Below, one piece after another: positions 1 through 11,508 of a DNA stretch of 64,000 bases. The notes under the pieces are model-generated. The model saw nothing but the letters and a program-made list of their open reading frames with translations, was not told the origin of the DNA and did not search any database. Location of the stretch: contig RHPI01000810.1 in NCBI GenBank assembly GCA_009103225.1, positions 22,891 through 86,890 on the forward strand. The letters are read 5' to 3'. The first letter of the stretch is position 1. Each line of letters begins with the position of its first letter. Source of the stretch: Chlorokybus atmophyticus (lineage: Eukaryota; Streptophyta; Chlorokybophyceae; Chlorokybales; Chlorokybaceae). The position numbers were made by a program, and so were the translations under genes.

Positions 1-883
1 GGGGATTATTACAAGGGGGGACTATGTTTGATAGCAGGGGTTGCCGTCTTTCCCGCCTTTCTCACCCAAATCTCATCTTTGGGGGCGACCAACTGTGTAG
101 TTGGCGGCGGTGTGGCTGTGGAGGGCGGTGTGGTTGTTGAGGGCGGTGTGGCTGGCGGCGGTGGTAAAAAGGCTGGTCGGGTTGCTGCAAGGCCAGCATG
201 CGCCGGCTTGAGGAGGAAGTAGCAGCAGCAGCCGCTGGTGCTGAAGTGGCCTCAGCAACGGCAGCGGCTGCAGTCGCCGTTGCTGCTGCAGCGGCTGCTA
301 AGGTCAAGGCAGACCAAGCAGCACGTGAGGCACGCCCAGATGGGGTGGTTGCAAAGCAGCGCGGACGTGAGAGCAGTTGTCAAAAGAATAAGAGGCACCT
401 GCGCCGTCAATTTAACAAAAAGTCAAAGATGTGCATTCGGTAATGCTTGCTTGCGTGTGTTGTGTTAGCGCAGGTAGTGTCTGCTTGTGCACCTGTTCAA
501 CACATGCTCCACATTGATAAGCAGCTAATGCAAAGGTTGTGTGTGTAGCTGAAGATGTTGCGTCGGGCACGCCTTATTGGGGTGAAGGCTGCAGCACGTG
601 AGCATGATGTCTATCCAAAAAGCATTAGTGATTGGATCAAGCAGGGCATTAACATCACGGGCAGCTTGAGGTCTGCCTTCCGTTTGCAAGGGGGTACGTT
701 ATGTGCAATATACTTACAACATGGAGTGTATACATCAACATGCAGTGTTGAATGTGGTGTTGCCCTTTGACATGCAGGTGGGCGCAAACCACAATTCCCA
801 GACATGGAGGAGCAGTTGTTCGCCTTTGTTAAAGACAAGCGCATGCTTGGCCTTGCTGTTTCGCAGAAGATGCTACAGGTATT

Positions 884-1235
884 GCTTGTACACACGCACT
901 CCTTGCTGACTGCTTGTGCATACCCACGCACTCATTGCTGACTGCTTCCTAACTTACACACGCACTCATTACTGATTGCTTGTGTACATGCACACGCACT
1001 CATTGCTGAACCCTTGTGTACATGCACACGCAATCCGTGCTAAGTGGTTGTGCACATACCCACGGACTCATTGCTGACTGCTTGTGTACATGCACACACA
1101 CTCATTGCTGACTGCTTGTGCACATACCCACGCACTCTTTGCTAACTTACACACACACTCCTTGCTGAGTGGTTGTGCCCATACCCACGCACTCGTTGCT
1201 GACTGCTCGTACACTTACACTCATTGCTGACTGCT
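884..1235 (+). repeat. Intronic minisatellite A of pogo copy 1
   Basis: Imperfect tandem units of about 35-45 bp built from CACGCACTCATTGCTGACTG and CTTGTGTACATGCACA fill the intron between the two DNA-binding exons. The same array lies at the same place in copy 2 (37035-37395). Confidence 0.85.
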
Positions 1236-1742
1236 TGTGCTTATGTGTACATGCTTAAACAAGCGCTTGCGAAGCAGTTGTTTGCAGAGGCCAACGAACA
1301 ATCACGCGACAAGCATGTGCACTTCAACGCCTCTTTAAACTGGGCAGTGCATTTTTTGCAAACGCCACGATCTTGTCGTGCGTGCTGGCACGAAGGTGGG
1401 CCAGAGAGCGCCTGCTCAGCAAGCAGAGATTATGACATCCTTTAGGTTGTTTATTGATGGCATGCGGAAGAAGAACAAGTACACTACTGCAACAGGTGCA
1501 TTTTGACCTCGAACTGTGCCCATGACAACGACCGGTCATGAGAAGGCGAGCTTTACCCTTGTTCTATCAGTTTGTGCTGATGGTTCCAAGCTGCCTCCTC
1601 TTGTTGTGCTCAAGCGGAAGACGGTGCCGCGCGACCTCAAGGTGCCGGGCATGCACATCTACGCCAACGAGAGAGGGTGGATGAATGAAGATATGTGCGT
1701 GGAGTGGGTGGACGTAGTTATGAAGAAGCGCCCACAGGTGCT

Positions 1743-2262
1743 GAGTGATGTGCATTGACTGCTTGTGCTTGTACACACATGTAACATACATGTGTGTACA
1801 AGCAGTGCTTGTTGCTTGTGTGCATGCATGTGTATTTGGTGTTGTTGGTGTTGTGCACGCTAACTGGCTGACTGGTTGCGGAGCACGCACATTTGTTTGT
1901 GTGCACACTAGCTGGCTCCTTGCCTTCGACTGCTTGTGCGCATGCTGCTCGTGTGCATGCATGCGTACTTGTGTGTGTGCACACTGACTGGCTGGCTGGT
2001 TGCCGAGCACGCACACTTGTTTGTGCACACACTGGCTGGCTCCTTGCTTCCAACTGCTTGTGTGCATGCATGCGTACTTGTGTGTGTGCACACTGATTGG
2101 CTGGCTGGTTGCTGAGCACGCACACTTGTTTGTGCACACACTGGCTGGCTCCTTGCTTCCAACCGCTTGTGTGCATGCATGCGTACTTGTGTGCATGCAT
2201 GGGTACTCGTGTGTATGCATGCTGATTTGCTGACTAACTAGCTCCCACGCTTGTTGTGGCTT
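1743..2262 (+). repeat. Intronic minisatellite B of pogo copy 1
   Basis: Longer tandem units of roughly 90-110 bp (ACTGGCTGGCTGGTTG, GAGCACGCACACTTG, TTGTGTGCATGCATGCGTAC) lie between the catalytic exons, after a GT donor at about 1737 and before an AG acceptor at about 2269. Copy 2 has the equivalent array at 38041-38530 with a different unit arrangement. Confidence 0.85.
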
Positions 2263-2733
2263 GTGTGCAGATTTTCGGCAAACGAGCTCTGCTTGTATGG
2301 GACAGCTTTAGGGCCCATTTGTGTGACACTGTGGGCAAGGCGCTGCAACACATCCGCTTTGACCAAGCTGTCATACCAGGTGGTATGACAAGTGCCTTGC
2401 AGCCCTTGGACATTGGCCTGAACAAACCTCTCAAGGACATGGTTAGAGCAAAGGTGCGTTGTTGACGATAACTGTTGTTGTTGACATGGCATGCCTTTGT
2501 TATAGCAAGATTTACTTATCAGGGTGTTATGCATATGTAGTGGCAAATGTGGATGGCGGATCCAAGCCAGCACACCTTCACTGCTGGCGGCCATCAACGG
2601 GCGTGCTCCTTCAAAGAGATTCTGACGTGGATCATGGAGAGTTGGGAGGCTATCCCTGCACGCATTGTTCAGAACTCCTTCAAAAAGGCCGGCATCAGCA
2701 TAGGGGGGGGACTGTGATCAGGTAAATACGGTA

Positions 2734-3935
2734 CGCTCTTATATATGAGTCATCTTATATTATACACACATTACATCATACATAAATGAAAGATATGCAT
2801 ATATGTCATAATAATACATAGCATTATATACAATATATGCATATATTATTATAATATTATAGAATGTTATATATATATAAGCAACTTTGTATGCATAATA
2901 TATATGATACATGCAATCTTTTATACATAATATATTATATAATATATAGATAGTTTCACATGGCTTATATGATCTGAACATGTCCCACATGTATTAAGAT
3001 GATACATTAAGTACTAACGTATCTGCCACGTTATGTGCGGAGATGAGTGGTGGGGCTTTGGTCGGGCCATCACACGGCACCCGCGACTGCCGGGCTGCGC
3101 GGCGGTATGTGCGGCCCGGCTTCTCATTGGCTAGGCGGCGAGTACAAGCGTTACACCGTTAGATCTGCCTAAACAGTCCTGGCCGTCCAAAGCACATCCA
3201 ATTGTTTAAACGCATGCCAAATAATGTAAAATAAAGCACAGTTCTGCATACGTGGCCGCTTATGGCTGCATGTTGATCATTTTTATGTGTAACAGAAATA
3301 ATGTTAATAAATATGGAGATACAATGATACATGTTAATATCTCTGATGTGTTGCAAAATGAAGCACATTTGTTGCAATATGGTGCAATATGGTGCAATAT
3401 GGCTAGCAACCTGCAGTTAAGCGTTAGAAAACTTAGTAATCAACGTAACGTTTATGCCACAGTACGTGCTAAGATATTCAGTCAGTAATGCTAAGGTTAC
3501 AACCATCAAAATAATGCTAACATAAATTACCTTAACGTTAAGATTCAACTAAGTGAAAATTTGCATCGTTAGGCCACCATTTGGTCACGCTTGAATTTGA
3601 TAAAATGGGATCGCAACGGTGACAACAGCCGTTGCTAAAAAAGGCAGCGAACTAGCCAATCATTGCAGAGATGCATAAAAGATGCTGAAAACCATCTCGA
3701 CAGCAACTGCTAGCCAACGGCGACCCAAAATGGCTAGCGATTTTGGGCAATTGCAGCACAGTTAGTGGTTAAATCGGCCGCATTTTTTGCGGTACGAGGT
3801 CGGGGCAGGCCCCATACCCCAAAGACATGCCGCCACTACTCACCCTCGTTCTAACTAATCCACTCTACCATGTAATGCTAATTGATTACACGCTATAGTT
3901 ACTGCGTCATCAAACATGGTCAACAGCCGAACTAA
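2734..3935. repeat. R1 dispersed repeat (AT-rich tail plus one unit)
   Basis: An AT-rich stretch (2734-3000) followed by a GC-richer unit with CACCCGCGACTGCCGGGCTG and ending near CTGCGTCATCAAACATGG. The same order occurs right of pogo copy 2 (39650-40745), and a further unit lies at 40797-41710. No coding capacity is visible and the class is unknown. Confidence 0.8.
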
Positions 3936-4282
3936 GCATACCATACGAACTCCATTAGAATCATGCATATACATCATCATCTCATCTCATCAATATATAT
4001 ACAAATATCAAACTTGTTCAATAATGCCATATCGATAGGATTCAATGATATCAAGCTTGAAACCTGTGTGGATAGCCCGCATAAGCTTTCATTAACAAAC
4101 GAAAAGTTCCGTAGATTGACGGAAGGGAAAGACTGGTTGTGAGCGCGAGTTTGCGGAACATTTCAAAGCTTTCGTAAGGGAAGTTGACTTCCGTTCGGGG
4201 AAGGGCACAGGTCTAAGACAAAGGGGTCGAAGTTTTGTTACAAACGTAACTTGCTATTGTATTTTGCTAGTGTTGGCTATTG

Positions 4283-4402
4283 CTACACGATACAGTCCCC
4301 CGATATCAATAGAGACCCCCCCCCCTCCCCCTAGTGCCCCACCGATAAAATCGAGGTGGGGTGGATGGTTAACAGGGGGGGCTCTAACGGGGTAAATACG
4401 GT
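4283..4402. mobile_element. Short MITE-like insertion related to the pogo ends
   Basis: The right edge GGGGTAAATACGGTA is close to the pogo terminal repeat. The left edge starts TACACGATACAGTCCCC, and the interior has C-runs plus a CCCCACC...GGTGGGG hairpin. Both sides carry TA preceded or followed by inverted TTGC/GCAA. About 120 bp, noncoding. The left terminal repeat matches poorly. Confidence 0.45.
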
Positions 4403-5519
4403 AGCAATTAATATTGGGACATCCACATATTGACACACGCATAAGGAGAGGGTGTATATAATGGAGCCAACAAGGCAGAGTATTATATCAACATGTATTT
4501 TAACGCATTCAATTCACCCTGGCAAAGCCGAGTCGCAAATGGCTTATATACTGTGCAAGTGCGACGAGAGGCAAGCAATAGAAATCGGTTGCCAACTCAC
4601 ATGTTAACAATATGAGCATAAGCTATAGTTGAGGATGTCAACTCCGGGTCACGTCAGGGTAGGGATGTGTGCTTCACTGTGTAGTGTTGAGCACAACGCG
4701 ACGCTGCAACACACTATCGCCCCATCCACATTGTTCTTATCTGATCGTACATGCTCAGAAGATGACAAACGAGCTCATCTCGATAACAGGTTACAAAGTT
4801 TAAGGCAGCCCGTAGCGTTATGTGACACTCTAACATACGATAGCTTCACTACCAAGAACATGAACTCGACCTTGTCGTTTTATGCTTGAAACCAATGTTG
4901 TGTTGTTCAATATCATAATAAATATGCGCAAATGGTATAATTATTTGAAGCTGAACATAGTTGTAGCAGCAGATGGGGTCCTTAACATTAGGCTCGATAG
5001 GTAAATGTTGATGAGCATTGTGTTTCGCACGAGGGGTTAGCATCTATATGACCTTGCCATATACATATTTCAATAGCTCTTTTACAAATTCGAGGCGGTG
5101 TGTAGCGTGTAAGGACAAGGTTGTCCTGAAAGGCAACCTATACTACGGCAGTATTGTACCGCCTCAAAAGTTTTAGCTACTTTAACATAAATGTCATATG
5201 CTGTCTACAGATGATACCGTGTTGTCGAAGTTCACACCTGACACGTATTTCACAACTTGGTAAGTTTGTTGCGTAAAATCTCTAAGATGTGCACAGGCTG
5301 TAAAATTGTAGCAGTTGATATTTACAATAATACAGCATCAAGATTTTTTTATCAATATGCATAAGTACTATATTTTCCTCGCGATATGCACAAAGTAAAG
5401 CATAATACAGTTAATTCCTTGTTGCAGACGTACTGCTGTACATACATTAACATTGTGCATATATTGTGCGTACATAAAGGTTACCAAGTAGGCAGTGTCT
5501 TGGTAGGCAGTGTCGTAAA
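4403..5519. other. No gene seen
   Basis: AT-rich DNA with only short chance ORFs. I see no recognisable repeat, RNA or protein similarity. Confidence 0.6.
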
Positions 5520-6020
5520 AAGGGTTCCAACCACTAGGCTATAATAGCAAAAGCGCTACCATGAGTAAGGTCTGCGATAATTTATAAAAAATTCGGTACA
5601 TTCCTCCCCAATTTAACCCGCCAAGTTCCCTTTCCCTCAGGCTCTTACACTAGCTTGCGTTACCGTGCTCGCCCTACGACCGATCCGCCCGCGACTCTTG
5701 GCGTGCAACCGGTCTATGATCAGTCGAAACACCATTGACTTAACGGCCACCCTCACCAACTTTCGCCGCGACCTGCCATTGTAGCGCGACCGCTCACGCG
5801 GCCGTAAGTAATCAGCTCGGCGCGCCTATTGCGAACCCACACCCAGCCTATGGCAAGTCCCCCAAATGTTTCGTTCATGTCCCCGTGCATCCTTCTCGAA
5901 ACTGGCCGTGATCGCTCTTACCCAACGGGATTTGAACCCACGACCTCACTCTCCTCCAACGCGAATGTAACAAAGGGGGTTCGATCATTAGTTTATAGTA
6001 GCAAAAGCGCTACGGTGAGT
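5520..6020 (-). mobile_element. tRNA-derived SINE-like fragments
   Basis: On the minus strand, 5530-5550 reads TAGCCTAGTGGTT, a perfect Pol III A box. At 5925-5945 the minus strand reads GGTCGTGGGTTCAAATCCCG, a perfect B box (T-arm). A similar block (TAGCAAAAGCGCTAC on plus) occurs at both 5547 and 5999, so at least two degraded copies appear to be arranged in tandem. No intact tRNA cloverleaf could be folded by eye, so this is called SINE-like rather than a tRNA gene. Confidence 0.5.
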
Positions 6021-6310
6021 GAGGGCTGCAACAATCTATACAAAGTTCGTTACAGGCAGCATGCCGACTCCACCGTAAGTTATGCTAACAACAGCGCATA
6101 ACCGTTATAGCATGTGATGTGAAGTATGTCATTCAATTGCAAAGGGTGCGGTCCGCATGACTCTTAACTCAAACAACTTCACACATGGCATTATCTCATA
6201 TCTTGCCCAAACAATTCTTGGTATTTCAACAAGAACAATTACATATTGTCGCAAATCACGTATGCAGTATTATGCAGCTCGTATGGTAAAACATTGCACA
6301 AGTGCTTACT

Positions 6311-6836
6311 TGTAACGGGAAGGTACATAAAAGACTTGGTGCTTTTATGGTCGATTTGTGGTAATTTAATGGTCGAGTGGGCTGCGACATTGGTCATCGG
6401 AGCTTGAGACCCTGGTTCGATTCCTTCCTTGCACAAGAATTCCGCGGTGGTTTCTCATTCCAGTAACATCGTAAATGGTCATAAGTGCCATCATCAATGG
6501 GTCGCGACTTGCCCAGTGGCAGTCGCGCCGGGATTAAGTCGGCGCGGAAGGACGCGACCTGCCTGTCGCAATGCGACCTGTGGGGCCCACAGCGGTGCGC
6601 TATGCGCGCGTTGACCGGTATGGGTCTAAATTAGCCGGTTCTTGGGCGGTGGGGCCGGTGACCGACCCTAATTAGACCCCTGGGATGATTCCCCAGCTAA
6701 TGGGAGCCAGCTGCCGAGGACGTAAGCGTTCTTAAGTGGGGAGGAATGTAACGGGAAGGTACATTAAAGGTACATTAGAATACCACAAATCGACCATAAA
6801 AGCATAAAGTCTTTTATGGTCGAGTGGGTTGTGACA
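6311..6836 (+). mobile_element. TRIM (terminal-repeat retrotransposon in miniature), copy 1
   Basis: A 5-bp target duplication TTACT (6306-6310 and 6837-6841) flanks an element that starts TGTAACGGGAAGG and ends GTGACA. Terminal repeats of about 80-90 bp enclose about 350 bp of noncoding DNA. The left repeat is followed by TTGGTCATCGGAGC, close to the initiator-Met tRNA primer-binding site. The right repeat is preceded by a purine tract (AGTGGGGAGGAA). A B-box-like GGTTCGATTCC lies just inside. The central part of the left repeat (about 6326-6370) is inverted relative to the other copies. Confidence 0.85.
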
Positions 6837-6841
6837 TTACT

Positions 6842-7781
6842 TTCTTATGCATATAATATTTGACCTTGTTATACCGTGGTTATGAGATCTGATTAAATGG
6901 CATGTGGCTCTTCTTATGGCAGCGACTTTTGCTACCATAGCCTAGTGGTTAAGGCGCCGACGTTACAGACCTTAACTTGGTTAAACGCCTGTTCTCGTAT
7001 AATTGCCGATATATTGTTTGATGAGCATATGTAAGTTGGAGTTGAGCATAATGGGTCAGGCCAAAAACGTGATAGGCGTGAAGGTAGAGCGCCACGGGCA
7101 AGGCACAGAGCGTGTAAAGTGCTCAAGCAATGATGCCTAAATTTATACTCATCCAATGAGTAAACATGCGTTATTATCATTAATATTAAGCAAACTTACA
7201 CTTCTCTAATAGCATTTATATGCTGTTAACATTGCAAGTCATACGACATTGTAAAAGCCAACAGCATATACAACGCCGATGGCTTTACATATCATGCTTA
7301 GCGAGGGCTAAGTATGCAGCCTTGCCCCGTTACATAAATAACATTCAACATACACTACTACAGATTGACGCATATAGTAATACATGTATTAACCCTTATA
7401 ATGATAATTTCTCCTATGTAAATAAAAGCGTTTCATGAGTGGTTTTGCATATAAATAACCACATCATCATATGAAGTGGAACATTAACATACCTCGTGGT
7501 AACACATGTATCATATTTATACGGTTGTATTCTCTGAGCAAAGGTAGAAAACTCATGCAGTTCATGAGGTACTCCCCCGTGCTCCCCCGCTTCACGACTG
7601 GCCCCACTTTGAGTGACACTTTGCCCTAATTGTACGTACGGGCACAGTAATTTGGCTAACAACACTTGCCTGTAGAACGGTTGGTCTTTTGCGATTCCAG
7701 GATGTTAGGGTTATGCTCGTGAATTGAGTCTCTTAACGCTGGAACACTAATATTGGACGTATGTGGCGTCCATTAGAGATA
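6842..7781. other. No gene seen
   Basis: Apart from the tRNA-like fragment at 6915-7010, only short chance ORFs are present. No recognisable product. Confidence 0.6.
6915..7010 (+). repeat. tRNA-like fragment with A box
   Basis: TAGCCTAGTGGTTAAGGCG at about 6938 is a canonical D-arm/A-box sequence and is preceded by TTTTGCTACCA, the same context as the SINE-like block at 5.5 kb. The expected B box downstream is degenerate (TTGGTTAAACGCC). A shorter relative, CTAGCCCAGTGGTTAAG, occurs at 11152. Confidence 0.4.
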
Positions 7782-7783
7782 TA

Positions 7784-8203
7784 CAGTCTAACCTGGATAA
7801 GTGCATACCATCGGGAACGGGCATATGTATGCACATATCGCGTTTATGCATCCTTGTTAAGTGCATAAATTATGCACCCGCTTTAAGTGCATATATTATG
7901 CACTTAGGCATGAGTGCATAATCTATGCACTTATTTAGTAAACCTAATCCTGAGTTACGTTGTAACGTGTACGACCGTAACTATAATACATTGTAATTAT
8001 AGTTTGTCTGTAACTTAAGCGTAATTCAGCTTGATAAGTGCATAGACACACCAAAGGTTAGGCATCTCAAGGTATGCACTTATCGAAAAATGCAAATGCT
8101 CTTAACGCACAGGTCTTCCCCCTGAAGACGTCGGTGATGGCCGAATTCATGCACTAAACGCGGATATGCACTAATCGAATATGCACTTATCGAGGTTAGA
8201 CTG
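7784..8203. mobile_element. Pogo/Tigger-type MITE
   Basis: Terminal inverted repeats CAGTCTAACCTGGATAAG (left) and its counterpart CAGTCTAACCTCGATAAG (right, minus strand), each continuing into TGCATA. TA flanks both ends (7782-7783, 8204-8205). It is 420 bp with no ORF. The subterminal motif AAGTGCATA/TATGCACTT recurs several times inside in both orientations. The terminal repeat resembles pogo/Tigger ends, but it is not the same family as the pogo copies in this window. Confidence 0.9.
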
Positions 8204-9788
<1,585 letters not shown>

Positions 9789-9789
<1 letters not shown>

Positions 9790-11508
9790 AACAGGCTATT
9801 ACGCATTGTGCTTGTCTAACAATGCTATTGTCAAAAGCACATCACCATTACCTTTCGCTATACGCATTAAGTTATGCACATCAAGTAAATTCTTGTTATA
9901 TTCTCCATTGTCAACGCATATTCCATTGTGTCTCAATATAAATTTCTTTATGTGTGACACGTACCTCCTAACACCATATGCCAAACAATTAAGTCACTTT
10001 TCCATAGCAATTGTGATGATTAATAATAAGAGTACAAAGAGTTCTATACTGCAATTCAATTGTCATCAATCCTGGTTGTCGTTAGCAAATGCATTGGCCT
10101 TGTTATAGGTTGTTGTGCTGTACATGAACCGTACTATATTTGGCAATTTTAACTATCAACTTCAACAATTGTTGCTGTTCACTTATTGTTTTATGTAAAA
10201 AAGCATTTAAGGCTAGTCGTAAAGCAGCCTAGATGGTGTATTGTATTGATAGAGATGTGCCTTGCAGCAAGCTGTACACAAAGATCCCATCACAAGATGC
10301 ATTGTTACTTTTACGCAACATCTTGCTTACGGGTACGTGTACAAAAGTACATCAGAATATGATGCAAGATGCAAAGCAAAACACAATAATTAAAAGATGT
10401 CTTTTACCACAAATTAATGCACATTTGCATGTAACCTGCCTTAATTTGAATACATACCAATAAGTACAAGTGCGAGTTAATTATCGTGTATATACGATTT
10501 TACTGTTATTGAGTGTTGTGATGTTATTCGCTTTTTACGCAACACGCTATACGCAATTGTAACCATGCATGTTTTCGGTTCGACCTTTTTTGCAAACCAT
10601 GTATATATCTCATATGCACAACAAGCATAGTGACAATAAACTTCTGTACTCTATTAAATAGAGTACACGCGTACAAACCATGCGCCAGCTGCTACATCTT
10701 CTATCTTTCATCTTATGTAAACACAATTTCTCATATAGATGATTTTGAATGCCATCATAGACTTTTACGCAAAACCGCTTCTAACTCAACAGTATATAAG
10801 ATCCCAGTACACATAGTTGCAGTTGCGCATATTCTTGTGGAAATAAATAAAATGCTCACCCTCATGCGACTATCCAATAAATAAACTGCACTCTGAGGGC
10901 AAAATACAACGCGTAATGTGTCGCAGGCCATGTTACAACGCTTGATGCACACTCTGTACAAATGTTTGCAACAGCCTCGTGCTTATCCTGTACAATTTGT
11001 AAACTTAAAATGGAGGCAAGCATGCATGCAGTATGGATGAAGCTACCAGCAGACTGACCAAACACACATGTGGGCAGGTATTAACTAAAAGCATGCTTGT
11101 CTGACTAACGGGGCAGGCTAGCATTGGTAGTGTAGCAAGCAGTCATAGAACTAGCCCAGTGGTTAAGTTCGATGTGTAGAGCATGTTTATGCTTGTGCTA
11201 ATGCATGTCATTCGCATTGTCCGCACAATCTCTGCATCCTATATATTGTACACCATGCTTGCTGCCACCGCACCATACCCCTTATATACACTTATATGCA
11301 TGTGACAAACACGGCGCCACCAACTCTCAACCATGATTCTCTCAATCAAACAAGCTTGCGACAGCAAACCAGATTTGGTCAAGTACTCGCACTATACATG
11401 TGCCAGTCAACCCCGCACAGAACACGCGGGTGACATGACGAACCAAGCAACACACTACAAACAAGAATAATGCTGCCACGAGGCACCTCTGTTTACAACG
11501 GATGCAGC
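9789..11508. other. Intergenic region 3' of the GRF gene
   Basis: AT-rich, with no ORF of recognisable product. A short tRNA-like A-box fragment lies at about 11152. The part nearest 11508 presumably includes the 3' untranslated region of the GRF gene. Confidence 0.6.

Larger units (their letters stand above)
172..2702 (+). pseudogene. Pogo-type DDE transposase, broken (copy 1)
   Basis: Exon-like blocks are an Ala/Arg/Glu-rich N-terminus (about 172-441), a CENP-B-type helix-turn-helix (about 549-690, joined to 778-879), a second Tc5-type HTH (about 1259-1450), and DDE_1 catalytic blocks (1516-1737 and 2270-2453). The later block carries VWDSFRAH and the QPLDIGLNKP motif with the last catalytic acidic residue. 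Damage: the start ATG of copy 2 reads AAG here, a small indel lies near 192, an extra T at about 1352 shifts the second HTH, the exon with the first catalytic Asp (NMDE in copy 2) is deleted, and the acidic C-terminus is gone. It cannot make an active transposase. Family assignment is from motif knowledge; exon borders are approximate. Confidence 0.8.
1..2731 (+). mobile_element. Pogo-like (Tc1/mariner superfamily) DNA transposon, copy 1, left end outside window
   Basis: The right terminal inverted repeat is visible: read on the minus strand from 2731 it begins CCGTATTTACCTGATCACAG, followed outside by the dinucleotide TA (2732-2733), the target site typical of pogo elements. The same repeat bounds the second copy at 35867-39647. 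The interior matches copy 2 closely, but copy 1 is an internal deletion derivative: it lacks the segment equivalent to about 37646-37797 of copy 2 and everything after the first C-terminal codons, running directly into the terminal repeat at about 2702. The left end lies before base 1. Confidence 0.85.

Noticed and set aside
5925-6010. Functional tRNA gene
   Set aside because: The B box is perfect but the A-box side is degenerate and no acceptor stem pairs; treated as SINE-like.
6311-6480. TRIM family interpreted as a tRNA-derived SINE because of TGGTCGAGTGG and GGTTCGATTCC
   Set aside because: Two direct terminal repeats, a purine tract, a primer-binding-like site and 5-bp target duplications fit a TRIM better; the Pol III-like boxes may be incidental.
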